Below are positions 22,050-34,456 of a stretch of 60,000 nt of DNA, piece by piece. The notes under the pieces are model-generated. The model made no database searches. It was not told where the DNA came from and worked only from the letters and a program-made list of their open reading frames with translations. The DNA lies in the NCBI RefSeq assembly GCF_026151205.1, contig NC_087074.1:11133226-11193225 (forward strand). The letters are read 5' to 3'. The DNA comes from Bolinopsis microptera. Lineage: Eukaryota > Ctenophora > Tentaculata > Lobata > Bolinopsidae. Every line of letters starts with the position of its first letter. Position 1 is the stretch's first letter. A program made the translations under genes and the position numbers.

Positions 22050-24290
22050 CTCATGGGCCCTGGGGTGTTGCCTGATCTTATATCGTTTTGCAAAAACAGT
22101 ATTCCCACAACAGGACATAGGGTAATAGTATCTTATCTAACTTTTGCGAAAGTGTTAGTGTTACAAAGCAGTGTTGCGCAACAAAACTGTGGCGGTCCGC
22201 GGCACTTGATTCATGATTTAATAATTTTCAGAGTGGCAAGAAGCGGTGGAATAAAAATACATGACATGCTTTTGGCACTTGAGTCATGGATCGGGAAAAT
22301 TTATAATATTTACAAATTTATTTAATTAAATAATTTGAGATGACGACTAATGACTGTTGGTAGGTAGTGCGCCATCGACAGTGAGCCGCGCGTGCCGACT
22401 GTAGGATGGTTTTTTAGCGCTAATTTCGGCCAGCACAATTTTCTTCAAACAAATAGATATTAAGTATCCTTCCCGACCTCCGATTGCACCAAAAATTGGT
22501 AAGCTTACTCATAGACTTACAAGAAAAGTGTCCGAAAAGTTTAAAGCATATCCAACCATCAGACATTATGTTACAGCTAAAAGCAGCGTATTTTGCTCCA
22601 TTTTGATCACTATATCAACTCCGATATCCACCAAATTTTTCGGACAGTTGTGAAAGCCCTATTGGAAGGTCGTCGCCAATTTTCAGAATGATCTCATTCA
22701 AGGAACTGAAGATATATCCAAATAATACGACAAAAATCAACGAATTTTGTCAAATTTGGTCAAATTACGCGAGTTTTACAGCTAATTTTGCTCCAAAAGC
22801 CGCGCACCATCAAATATGGCACCTAGGCGAAACTCACGTACTGATCTTTCCAAAAAAGGTATGACAAATTTAGTATCGTGAAAATTCTCACAGTCTCTAG
22901 AAAACAATGGTACAAAAAATTTTAAAATCCGAGCAAGTTTATTTTTATGGTGCACCTCCTACTGTTGGAATTTAAAACTTCTTTTGCGATAAAATTTGCG
23001 TAAACAGTTCAAATAAATAAAACGAGGTTATCTAATTTTAAATAAAAGTTTAATCGGCAACTAAAACGAGATTTAGCAAAAGTTTAATGTGAACACGTGA
23101 GGATGTGGTTTATATTTGGCAAAGTTTTATAATTTCTCAGTTCATTTTATTCGGTGCGTACTGGTGTGGCTTGTTTTGCTCTGCTCGCAATGAAATTGAC
23201 AGGCTGTATTACTGTAAAGTGTGAGTACAATGTACAACTACAATTAGCCCCGCCTGCCCGCCAGATACCATATATCTCTGATTCTAGCTAATGCCTAATG
23301 ACTCCCTTTATAATAGTTGCTCGAATCTATATTCACTACGTAAGTACGTAGCCACTAGTGTCCACATATATGCAATATGATTACGCACTATGATTTTTTT
23401 GTAGGTTTACAACCTACCAGGACGCGCGCCGAGTTGGACTCGTCGACGGTCAATATTAAATATATGGAACAAATATGTTTTACGAGTATCACCCGTTAAT
23501 GATTTTTGCATTGTGGCATGGCTGCGGCTGCAAGTTCTGGCTATTTTTACGTCACAATTCAAACAGCCTATGACTATTTGTAGTAGAGGCTATTACGGGC
23601 ATGAATTGAATGTTTTGCTCGATACGCTATACTAAAAGACTCCGGATACACCTTAAATGTATTTTTAATCGTAGAATCGATTAAAAGTGGTTATGGAAGT
23701 TTTGATTGCAGATTGAGTTTCCCGGGTAAAATCGCGGTCGCAATTTTTGGGCCAAAAAAAATATAAAATAATTTAAATATATTAAATATAACTCTGGCCA
23801 AAAATTCATTTTAAATGGAACCAAAATTTTAGGTGCGCCGCGCATATTTTCGAAAATTTACACCGTAGTTCTAGTTTGAAAATCGAGCGCTAAAGCAAAT
23901 ACTGTCATATTTTCACAAGATTACCTTAATAGTTTCTTAGTGTTATTGTTGCATTTCAAAACTCCTTTTCACTCTATTTGGTTATCTTTTTGATGTGTAA
24001 TTTGATTACTAACTCTGTTTTTAAGTATCCTTATTGATGTGGAGTACCCATTCATACTATTTCATATCCTTTTTATCATATGCTTTATCCTCTAAAGTCG
24101 GCTCTATTTGTGACATACTTCTTATGGTCATTGTAAAGTTTGCTTTGCCCAAATTTGAGTGCCAAAATTGGTACAATTTGACCGGTTGAGCTATTTAGTG
24201 AGCTAGCATGCCACCTGGTGTTCACCCTTTGTTAATATTTCACCCAGATGGAAAAAAATGTTCACTGGACACTTTAACATGTAATCTATA
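22050..24290. other. No gene seen
   Basis: Non-coding sequence without recognised exons or complete transposons. A stretch rich in CAAATTTGGTCAAATT-like words near 22700-22830 may be repeat debris. Confidence 0.4.
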
Positions 24291-25607
24291 TGTGTTACTC
24301 AGCCAATGTGGAGCATATCAGTGCTTCAAAGTGACATTTTAAAACTTTTTGCAATCTCGTTGGTAACTGAATCTGGCAGTCAAAACAGGTTGAGACTCTC
24401 AGAAAAAGGTCCCATCTACACAGAAAGCCCCGGTTGAGACAACTTTTAATGCTCAGCCTGTGTGGAGCAGTAGCTTGAAAGTTAGGCAATTTTCAAAACC
24501 AAAAATCATACACTTAACAGTCAAGTTTTTGGTTGAAACTCTATGAACTTATTAGCTGAAACCCTTCTCAAGAGTTTTTGACTATTTTCGATAACACACC
24601 ATGTCTCAACCGACGTGGAGCGAGGTTTTGGCAATGTAGAAATTTGTAAATTTTTAATTTATTAGCTTTTCATAATGCTTTTGTTTAGATCTGTAAGATT
24701 TTTTTAGCTTGGTAACTCTTACTAACTCTATTTTGAGTACTGAAACGGATATTTATATTCAGTACACTTCTCTCAACCCTGTGGAGCCCAAAATGGTTAA
24801 AAATTTGCCAACTTTTAAATTCTTTCTGGGTTGAGATAAAGTGACTTCTGTGATTTACATCTCGACTCCTGTATCTATATTTTCACCGTTGATGCAGACT
24901 CTTTAGTCGAGAACAGCCTATCTCAACCATGTGGAGCAAAAAGAGGTCTTCCTTTTGATCGATCGAGACAACTTTTAAGTGCTTCATGGGATATTATTTT
25001 TATTCATTCTAGAGAAAATATGTTATAATATTGGTGGTCAATAAACTTACTTCACGGGAACTATTCAGTGCTCAACCTGTGTGGAGCAGAGATGATTTCT
25101 GTTGTATTATATTTTCGAAGCTCACTACTTCATTCTACAACTGCATGCAAGAGAGATCTTCATCAAATGTTAGGCAGTTGAGGAATCCCGTACATGACAT
25201 GTCATTTCTAGCTCTGCTCCACTCTGGCTGAACAGTTCTGGAACATCAATCATGGTAAGAAAAGTATTTTTAAATACTTTTCTAAAAGTATATCAGTAAA
25301 CTTTAAATTGCATTACGTACAAATTGGCTACAGATCGACCATCATGGAGACTCTTTTTACCGTAGAAAAGCCTGTTGCTCCTCACGGTTGAGCATATTGT
25401 CTTTTTCTATGGTGGCATATTTCTCTTTAAAGGACACAGTACTACATACATCAACAGCTTCTTAAGTATTGATGATATCATTCCTCCTTTATCCTAATAT
25501 AACAACACTGATCCTTACAAATAGTTGTGTTATCAATCTATCATTCCATTCTGCTCCTCTCTGGTTGAGCCTATTAAATACAATTTTTCAATCTGTTCTG
25601 CTAGTAA

Positions 25608-26162
25608 TTGTTTTTGGTAGGTCACATGGAGGCTCTCCCTGATGCAATTGAGATTGGCCCTTACCGTAATATTGTCATCCATACTGGAATCAACAGTATT
25701 AACTCCCGGTCTCATCCACGATCAGAAGCCTACCTCCTCCATGTCCTCGAATCCAAGTGCAGAGACATTACTGAAACCTACCCCAAATCCAAAATCCACT
25801 TGTCAATGTTACTTCCAACTAGACTAAACTCTCTAAATAGAAAAGTTGAAAGCTTTAATCGGGGCATCCTCGATGTGTCTTATCAGCAAAGAAACATTTT
25901 TATTATTGATAACTCTATTTTTGGTCGCCAGCTCTCTGATGAGTATGGCAGATGGGATATTGCTGCAAATGGCCCTCTTACCTCAGATATTGTCCACCTT
26001 GGTAAAAGTGGTATCCGTAAATTTGCTGCGAATATTAAGGAATCTGTAGCTGGCAGAAGGAGTAGCCAGTCTAGAGCACGTTTTAACACCAGTCAGGGGA
26101 ACTTCGGCGGAGCGGTAGGCGCCCACCATAATTATGATGATCAAACAACCACAAATTACTAA
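25608..26162 (+). CDS. LINE ORF1: SGNH-esterase-like protein (partial)
   Basis: The frame encodes the C-terminal two-thirds of an SGNH/GDSL esterase-like domain as found in CR1-like retrotransposon ORF1s. IVIHTGINSINS corresponds to the block with the conserved Asn, and SDIVHLGKSGIRKFA contains the D-x-x-H catalytic pair. The N-terminal GDS nucleophile block is absent because of 5' truncation, so this copy cannot be catalytically complete. The first ATG in frame is at 25626. The frame ends with a basic tail and overlaps ORF2 by 29 nt, suggesting coupled translation in the intact element. Confidence 0.75.
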   Translation: MFLVGHMEALPDAIEIGPYRNIVIHTGINSINSRSHPRSEAYLLHVLESKCRDITETYPKSKIHLSMLLPTRLNSLNRKVESFNRGILDVSYQQRNIFIIDNSIFGRQLSDEYGRWDIAANGPLTSDIVHLGKSGIRKFAANIKESVAGRRSSQSRARFNTSQGNFGGAVGAHHNYDDQTTTNY

Positions 26163-29100
26163 GAATGTTTGCAAGGGATGCAATAAATTTATCTCAACAC
26201 ACCACAAAATTTTGAACTGTAGCTCCTGTGGAACAGTTACTCACTCTAAATGTGCCAAAAATCTCTTCCAATACAGCCACACCAATGATAGCTGGCAATG
26301 CTACATCTGCATCGCCAGCTTACCACAACGGTACTGCCCATTTGCTTCTGCACTTATACGTGACAAACATGACCCAGTCCACCTTGATGAAATTGAAGAT
26401 GTTTCTGAAATCAATGAAATCCATAAAAGCTGTAAAAATTATGATCATAAAAGCTTTAAGAACCTCATAAAGCTGTATCATAGAAATGGGCAGAACCTTA
26501 CTGGTATTTTTAACAATATTGATGGAAATGCTGCAAATTTTGATACATTTGTCACAGAAATCTCACAGTACAGTCATCCACTCTCGTTTATTGGCTTGGC
26601 TGAGACAAATATTGATGCAAACCTCAAAGACCTGTATAGGATACCCGGTTATCTCTCTGAATACACCAATAAATTACGTGACAAATCTAAAGGTAGTGGA
26701 GTGGGAATTTACATCAATGAGTCACTTACTTACACCCGTATTGATAAACTATGTATGTGTACCCCTAACCTTGAATCAGTGTTTGTCTCCATAACAAATG
26801 TTGGCAGGCCCCAAACAGTTGGCGTCCTATACAGACCACCTGGTGGATCTGACAAAGATGCCCTACACGAATTTGAGAGCCTTCTTAATCAGGTTCCTGA
26901 TAGGAACGTTATCCTGCTTGGAGATTTTAACTTTAATCTATTTAATAAAGGCTCTGCCAGCTTTGAAAACATTTTATATGGAAATAACTTCATCCCACTT
27001 ATATCACTGGCAACGCACCATAAACCAGGCTGTGTCCCATCGCTTATTGACAATATTCTGACAAACTCCACTGACAATATTGTGTCAGCTGGACTACTGG
27101 ATACCAGGGTTTCGCATCACTCTCCAATTTTCTGTATTCTCGAATGTAGCATGCCTGAAGAACCAGAACTTGACCCTTGTAAACCAAAATATGACTACTG
27201 TGAATCTAATATGAACAAGTTCTTAGAAGATATTCAAACAAATTTTTGTGGGCAGGTGTGCTACAACGTAGAAAACTTTGAAATTTTTGCAAATAAGATA
27301 CAACTTTTGATCGAAGAAAACTTTTTAATTGAATCTGAATCGTTCAAAAAGTCAAAAAGAAATATGATTGCAAACCCTTGGATCACACCAGGGATCATTG
27401 CATCAGTGAAAAAGAAGGAATATCTTTACAAGCAGTGGAAGAGTACAATTAAGGAACCCAACCCTCTTGGAGACTCTGATCTATACTTAACCTATAGTAA
27501 ATTCCGTCGACAGTTAAAATACATTATCAGATCTGCCAAGAAATTGTACTATTGCAGAAAATTCTCAAAAGTCTCAGGTAATATGAAGCAAACATGGGCA
27601 CTGATCAATGAACTGAGAGGAAAAACAAAAACTGGAATTAAGGCCTCGTTCAAAATAGATGGTAGTTTAGTAAAAGACAAACGTGTCATATCGAATGGCT
27701 TTAACATGTTCTTCTCTTCCATTGCAGGTAAACTTAATGCGAAACTCTGCTCCTCCAAACCAATAGGTCGTGACACAGCTTGCCAGAGACCCCTTGATTA
27801 TAAGAACTATTTTAACAAAAGAGTCACCAACAGTATGTTCTTAAACCCCTGTGATTCTGAGGAAATCGAAAAAATTGTTAAAACCTTCCAGGGTGACAAG
27901 GCTAGTGACATATCAATAGCTGTTCTTAAGAAATGTTGCACAACAATCTCTAGGCACCTAGCTGGTTTCCTAAATTCATTCATGAAGCTGGGTCTATTTC
28001 CAAATATTCTCAAAATAGGTAAGGTTACCCCAGTATTTAAAAAAGGAGACCCACAGCTGTTTGACAACTACAGGCCTATATCCATTCTACCTATCTTTGG
28101 TAAGATATTTGAAAAAGTAATTTACTGCCGACTATATAGCTTCTTTACTTCACATATGGTCATATACGATAAACAGTTTGGATTCAGATCCAACCACTCA
28201 ACGGCACATGCCATCAATTACTCCATTGACCACATTCTTAAAAACCTAGAAAGTAAGAATCATGTAATTGGCATATTTATTGACTTAAGCAAAGCGTTTG
28301 ACACAATCGACCACAGAAAATTACTTGTCAAACTTGAACACTATGGCATAAGAGGGCCCTGTCTTGGCCTAATTGAAAGCTATTTGTGTAACCGACAGCA
28401 GTATGTTGATTTCCAAAATACACACTCTGATCACTGCAAAATTGAATATGGGGTACCACAGGGATCAGTTCTAGGCCCTCTCCTCTTCTTACTCTACATT
28501 AATGACATTACTAACTCTAGCCAACTTGGACACTTCATACTGTTTGCAGATGACACAAACATATTTGTTGCTGGAAAAACTGAAAAAGAAGCCTATTTGA
28601 ATGCTAATAAAGTACTTGAATCTGTAAATAACTATATGGAATCTAACTTGCTGCACATTAACCAAAGCAAATCGGTCTACATGTTGTTCAGACCTGGCAG
28701 GTACTCGTCCTGTGCACGTGCTCGCGAATATGGCTCTGAGAACTCACTCACGTTATCAGGCACCACACTTATACGAGTAGATAAAGTGAGATTCCTTGGT
28801 GTTATCATAGACCATGAACTATCCTGGGAACCCCAACTAGATAACATAAAAAGTAAACTAACTACAAGTATAGCTATAATTAAACGTATTATGAAGTTTA
28901 TTCCAGAAACAGAGTACCATAAACTGTATGACTCCTTATTCAAGTCTCATATGAGCTACTGTATCAGTAGCTGGGGTGGTGTCACACCTCATAGACTATC
29001 TAAACTGTTCTCCATCCAAAAAAGATGCGTACGCCTTCTATTTGGAAGCAAACCAAGCTTTGACCGGGCAGAGTACTATGAAACATGTGCACGTGCAAGA

Positions 29101-29582
29101 CCATACAGTGAACACATCGCAAAAAGGAGCTTTGCTTTGGAAAACACTAAGCCAATTTTCAATACCGAGAAAATCATGTCAATCCACAACCTGTACATCC
29201 AACATATATATCCACTGAACTGTTTAAAATCTTGAAACTGCATCAACCCATCTCTCTGACAAGTTTATTCCAAACAAGTTCCAGAACATGTAGCCAAACT
29301 ATGCGGGTCCCCCGACACAAACTTGACATTTCTAAACACAATTTTGTCGTCAAAGGTACGACTATATGGAACAGTTTGATTGATAAAATATTCGACAAAT
29401 GCACTCCTAATGAAAACAATGTCATGGTCCCTGGCTCTAGTAAATTTTCCGACCTTTCCTCCCCCATCTCAATTATCAAGAGCCGTATCAAAAAGCTGTT
29501 ACTGGAAACCCAGCAATTGACAACACCTGGGCGTGAAATTGAGTGGCTCCCCCTAAATAGCTGGGGCATTGAACCAGCTTAG
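26134..29582 (+). CDS. LINE ORF2: PHD-endonuclease-reverse transcriptase (one frameshift)
   Basis: Residues about 10-62 form a PHD-type zinc finger (CKGC, CSSC, HSKC, CYIC). Residues about 115-335 are the endonuclease, with the AETN, LLGDFNFN and SHHSP blocks. Residues about 620-860 are the RT: NYRPISILPIFGKIFE, DLSKAFDTIDH, GVPQGSVLGPLLFLLYINDI and FADD at 28542-28553, all intact. The frame stops at 29235. The usual C-terminal LINE segment (PRHKLDISKHNF...GTTIWNSL) continues in another frame from about 29210 to 29582, so one base was lost in the ATATATA run near 29203-29210. Otherwise the 1,033-codon frame is intact, marking a young copy. Confidence 0.9.
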
Positions 29583-31094
29583 TTGATCAGCATCCCATCC
29601 CTTGCATACAATTAATTACAAAAGCGCTAATTATACCTGTTTCAAAAGCATCCTGTCTGGAAGTTCCCTGACTGCCGTGTGAATCTTTGGATCTATTTTT
29701 GGATCTATTTTTATATTGATATGATTTTTATATACCTATATATCCATCGCATAATTTCCATGTCCGCCTGAACAAACCTGGCACCATCAAATCTTACCTC
29801 TAGAAACCCCAGAACAAATCAAGCCTAGTCTGAATTCAAAGCTAGTTGACCAGCTACGTACAGTTTCCTGGACAACTGGAACCTTTTTGGGCCATGCACA
29901 AGCCAATAGCATGTATGGTCCTGCAGTGGGGTCTCCTTGTCCTTGGATCTGTGTTTTGATCCGTCTTTTCTTAAAATTTTCAATTTGTGTCACTTAGACT
30001 CACCTATTAAATGTTAATCGACACCACTGGTCCTAGTTAGATTTAGCCAAGGCACGACTACTCAAAAGTAACAGTTAAATAGGTGTGACATACTATTATA
30101 TTCTTATAATTATATCATATGAATTGATTGCACTGCTAATAAATAAAATACTTTGTTTTACTAAAAATACTTTGTTTTACTAATTTATTGTAAAAGCTAA
30201 AATACTCATTCTAATTTCTCATCCAAGTCATATCAGCCGATGTGGTGTTATGTTGTGCAGTAAAAGTCCTCTGCTCCACATGGTTGAGCATTACTAGGTT
30301 TATCAGCAGTTCCAAAGAATAGAGTCAGGGGGTCTGAACATAATCACAAGAAAAAATGATATTTTTATGGCCTGATTAGATGTATTTATCGTTTTTAATC
30401 ACACTCACTTTCAAAACTCAGTTTCTTCCCAATCAGTATTCCCAACTAAGGTATAATAGTTTTGTGCTCCGCATCGGTTGAGCAAGGTGTACCATTATTG
30501 ATAACGTTATCTGGTGCGTATTCCTTTAAACTAAGATTTTGTGAAAAGACGGAGATTCTACTATAATGTTTACCCCTGGTTGAGACGAAAAATATGAGGA
30601 TATTTCGACTGCTCCACACTGGCTGAGGTCCATTTTATGATTTGGCAGTGAAAATATTTTGCAATTAACGTCCAGGATCTATTTGTTAAATGGCGATCAA
30701 AATAGTCAAAAAGCATAGATTTTATTGGGGTGCTCCACACTTTTTTGCTCCACATCGAAAACCAGGTCATAACTTTTGCTCCACATGAGATAGAAACTTC
30801 ATTCCAAAGAATTCAGAAAATTCGGAATCTTCAGATGAAAATGATATCAGAAAGGATTAAATTGCTCTTTATCAACCTGCTCAAAAATTTAAATCAAAAA
30901 GTAAGCAAAATGGGCAAAGCAAAATTGACAATGACCTTATAATCTTCTACATAGTTTATCGTGGTTTGTTGATACTGAATTGGTTTATTTGATCCTTGAT
31001 TACGTTTACACTGTTTGAAACTAATTGTCAGTGATTTAGTCTTATGGAAACCTATGCATGATAGAGTGCAGCAAGGCCGACCAAGACAAAGCGA

Positions 31095-31400
31095 CTTACT
31101 CTCAGTGGCGTAACGAAAGGCCCTGCTGACCCCGCTGTGCAGGGGGGCGCCGTCTTAGGGGGGCGCCAAAACGTCGTTTGAATGTGGGACAATTTCGAAA
31201 CTCTTAACTAAAGTACTAGCAAAACTGCGCGTTTTGCTCTAGATACACACTTTTTTAGAGATTTTACCGGCGTATTCTTTAAAATCACCTAATTTGTTCA
31301 ATTTTAGGGAGGGGCACCAAAAGGGGAGGGGGCGCCAACAGGGGGGCGCTTTTTTTGGCAGGGGGGCGCCAACAGGCAACGTTACGCCACTGCTTACTCT
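31095..31400. mobile_element. hAT MITE with perfect 8-bp duplication (31103-31392)
   Basis: CAGTGGCGTAACG at 31103-31115 and its complement CGTTACGCCACTG at 31380-31392 form the ends. CTTACTCT is duplicated at 31095-31102 and 31393-31400. The 290-bp body is G-rich, with repeated GGGGGGCGCC, and non-coding. Confidence 0.95.
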
Positions 31401-31404
31401 GCCA

Positions 31405-32010
31405 GCGTATTCCTCTGTCAAGTTAAATGTGATGTGCGAGTGAGTAAGTGTAGTGTAAAGAGATCCTATTTTTGTATCCAATTTGAATTCTATTAAAGAC
31501 CCTAAGCATTATGATCAAATTTTTAGTACAATAGTTATATCAGGGTTGACATCTATGATTAATATTATAACCCAGTATTCATTTTTTTTCTCCCCTAAAT
31601 TTAAACCCCCGGCCCTCACTTAGACATTTAGCCATGATTAAGTATTGAACACCCAAAATACTTACCGTCCTTAATAATTGTAAAGACCCTTTTGTTACAA
31701 AATAGCTGCTAGAGTAGTGCATGCCAAATATTCTCTCTTACACCCACAAATTATAATGCCTTCCTATCAACGCCTCTAATTTGGTCATTAATCAACCAGA
31801 CTAGCGTTCTGGTGTGTACTAAAGCTACCAGCCAGTACATTCCCTGCCCCGCTAGTTGATTGTCAAAAAACCATACAGCTCAGAACAAACGGCCATTTAC
31901 CACCAAGAGCATTATAGATATGTTTTCATTTTTTAAATTTTATGCTGTGAAATGTGCTAAAACTTTGATTAAATTTGTTTTATTGATTATTTGTTTTATT
32001 GAAAGCTACT
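31405..32010. other. No gene seen
   Basis: Non-coding sequence between two transposon remnants; only short chance frames. Confidence 0.45.
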
Positions 32011-32013
32011 TGT

Positions 32014-32304
32014 CTATGTTACTGAAGGAAGTTGAGTACAAGCAATGAGTACAAACAGTAGCGGTTCATGCACAGATCCTTGAGGTACTCCAACTAGAAC
32101 AGGTAGTTTATCAGATTCCTCACCTAAAACTGAAACGTACTGCCGGCTGTTAGATAGGTAACTTTCAATAAGCTTATTTGCATTACCTCTTATTCCATAT
32201 GTGTCAAGTTTGATGAGGAGTTTATAAGTGCAAATATGTAATAAACTACCAAGCAATTTAGCTCTTAAACTGGAAAGTTGTCTCCTTGAAGCTAGAAGAG
32301 CCAC
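32014..32304 (-). pseudogene. LINE reverse-transcriptase fragment
   Basis: A 96-codon minus-strand frame contains KLDTYGIRGNANKLIESYLS, then RQYV and VGVPQGSVHEPLLF, the RT region between motifs A and B of jockey/CR1-type LINEs (usual block GVPQGSVLGPLLF). LG is changed to HE and the YADD region is missing. It is an isolated fragment with no flanking LINE domains. Confidence 0.85.
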
Positions 32305-32451
32305 TATGACATATTGATAAAATAAAGTTAAATTAAAAAAACAAAGATCTTATTTCATAGCAACCTGCAACAATCAATAAGTTCGGATATATCCATAGTC
32401 ATTAGTCATTATTACCATTCCACATGAGGTTTTATTATATATTATAGTTCA

Positions 32452-33978
32452 TTAAGGCCAGAGGGGGGGGGGGGGGGGGGGGGGGGTGGTAAGGGGTCAA
32501 AAAAATTGACCAAAACATTATTTTCTAAATCAATTTAATTTTTGATGACAAAAACATTGCTGCTATTCACGTATTTGTAGCTGCTTAACTTTTTTTAATA
32601 ATTGAGGTTAACCAATTTTCACAAAATTGACTATACAACATTGAGGTTAATAAAATTGAGGTTAATATTTTATTGCACTCCATGATTTTTTGTTATTTCG
32701 GTCAGCAAATGTAAACTGTACATTTTAGGTTCATAATTGTCAGGAAAAGTGATATCCAAACGTGATTAAATGAGGTTAACCTCTTGTTTTAGATATAGCA
32801 AGAATAGATCAAATGATAGAATTATTATTTTCGTCGTAAGTTTACGGTATACACATTTCTAAATAGATGACGTGTTAATTGACTTTCTTTTATCTTAAGA
32901 AAGTGGAAAAAATGAGGTTAACCATCACATTTTTGTACCGTAAGAATATACATACGATTTTTACTTTTGTAATATACCACAATATCGCAGTTAGGTATCT
33001 ATTGGTATCACAATGCCTCCAACTATGATCAGATAACAAAGGTGATTCGAACTGACCATATTTAAGTAGAAGATTGTACCCGTAAATGGCTAAAAAATGA
33101 GGTTAACCTCTCATTTTTTGAATATCTGACCTCAAAACTTATTCGTCACACTGTGCAAATGTTTTTCTATAAATATAATAGTAACATGTTAATAAACCAA
33201 TCCCAGTGTTATATGGTCTATAGTGAGGTTAACAATCAAATTTTTACTAATTTCAATCAGTTACTGTTTACAGGAAATCTTGGTTAACCTCATTTTTTAC
33301 GATGCGATGACACCAACTACTGAAATTGGCTAAAATCATTCAGGGAATGGCCAGGTCTTATCAAGCGAACGTCATTAAGGGTATACAAAGTCCTAACTAA
33401 CGAACTGTGACACTTTCCAGTGAATATTCAAAATTTTGAAAACACTAAAATGTATTTATCTCAAAACACACTTTTATGGTTTTCAATTCCTTAGTTGAGA
33501 AAACCAGCCACCCCCTGATATTGAGATTTGGTACAGTGGTTCCTTGGATAACTATCTAGATATCTGGTGTAGCGATTTTTTTATTTGACTCGGTTCTCGA
33601 ATTATGAGGTTAACCAATTAAATTTTTTCGAATTTTTGACATGGTTAACCTCATAATTCGAGAACCGAGTCAAATAAAAAATCGCTGCACCAGATGTGAG
33701 GATAATTGTCCAAGGAGCCACTGTACCAAACCTCAAGATCAGGGAGTGGTCGGTTTTCTCAACTAAGGAATCGAAAGGTCAAAAAAGTTACAGCCGTTTA
33801 AAGTTCCAGTTTAACATGAAATTACAGGTAAACCTCAAAACTTAGCGCGCGATATCTCAGAAGCGCAAGGTCAGATTTTGATCCAGTTTTTTTCTTTTTG
33901 TTCGTCTCCAGTAGCCATTATCAAATATGCAAAATCTAGAAAAGTGCCATTTCCCCCCCCCCCCCCCTCTGGCCTTAA
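32452..33978. mobile_element. TTAA-flanked foldback element with GAGGTTAACC array (32456-33974)
   Basis: GGCCAGAGGGGGG at 32456 and its complement ending at 33974 are both flanked by TTAA. Each end carries a homopolymer run (G to about 32486, C from about 33953). Inside are ten copies of GAGGTTAAC(CTC), several forming the 12-bp palindrome GAGGTTAACCTC, and a long hairpin (arms about 33485-33620 and 33635-33771). No coding region. Confidence 0.8.
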
Positions 33979-33984
33979 TTAGTG

Positions 33985-34450
33985 TTATATGTTATAGAAT
34001 AACACTAATTATATATATTAAATTTATATATTATATATAACACTAATTGTATATAATAATTAGTGTCTAAATGATAAAATCATAAATTAATTTACAAATA
34101 AAGAAAACACAACTTTTGCTCTGCAATACTGGTTTGGCGCTGCTGATACTTGTTTAACACTTATAAGTTTGCATAAATGAGTTTGGTTTAAATAAACCAA
34201 AACTATAGCATACATTACACTTTAATTGGCCTTCGAAAATAACAACTAAAAATTTAGCTGTACTTTTTTAATTACAGTACATGATAACATATATTGTTCA
34301 GCGATAAAGTAAAGTACTTTTGTTTTATTATTTAATTGAAAATACAATAATTGCATAATCTGATCTATAATAATTAAATAATTACTTACTACTACCAACA
34401 ATCTTAACATATTGCTTATTCTAGTAGACATGGTTATCAAGAGAGTTAGC
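33985..34450. other. Upstream flank of the IQ-repeat gene
   Basis: AT-rich sequence with ATATA runs (33995-34060). A promoter or 5' exon may lie here but none could be placed; a stop codon directly precedes the ATG at 34457. Confidence 0.4.
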
Positions 34451-34456
34451 AGCTAG

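Larger units (their letters stand above)
25590..30182 (+). mobile_element. CR1-like LINE (esterase, PHD, APE, RT), 5'-truncated
   Basis: Two overlapping frames (25608-26162 and 26134-29235, continued by 29211-29582) form a CR1-clade layout: SGNH-esterase ORF1, then PHD finger, apurinic-type endonuclease and reverse transcriptase. The 5' end lacks the GDS block of the esterase, so it is truncated near 25590. The 3' end carries two copies of AATACTTTGTTTTACTA (30150-30182), consistent with the short tandem tails of this clade. The exact boundary is uncertain by some tens of bases. Confidence 0.85.
24298..30788. repeat. Array of a ~17-bp palindromic motif (CTCAACC-n-GTGGAGC) about every 150 bp
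   Basis: Full motifs in plus orientation start at 24298, 24451, 24605, 24772, 24922 and 25071. In the reverse orientation (GCTCC-C-GGTTGAGC) they start at about 25216, 25377, 25554, 30273, 30466 and 30611. Half-copies occur at 24387, 24432, 24828, 30569, 30732, 30746 and 30778. Sequence between motifs is mostly unrelated. A CR1-like LINE interrupts the array; subtracting it leaves the usual spacing. The motif is an imperfect palindrome (GCTCnAC/GTTGAGC). Confidence 0.8.

Noticed and set aside
24298-25570. CRISPR-like array
   Set aside because: Motifs are ~17 bp, imperfect, in both orientations and about 150 bp apart; there are no uniform spacers or cas genes, and the genome is animal.
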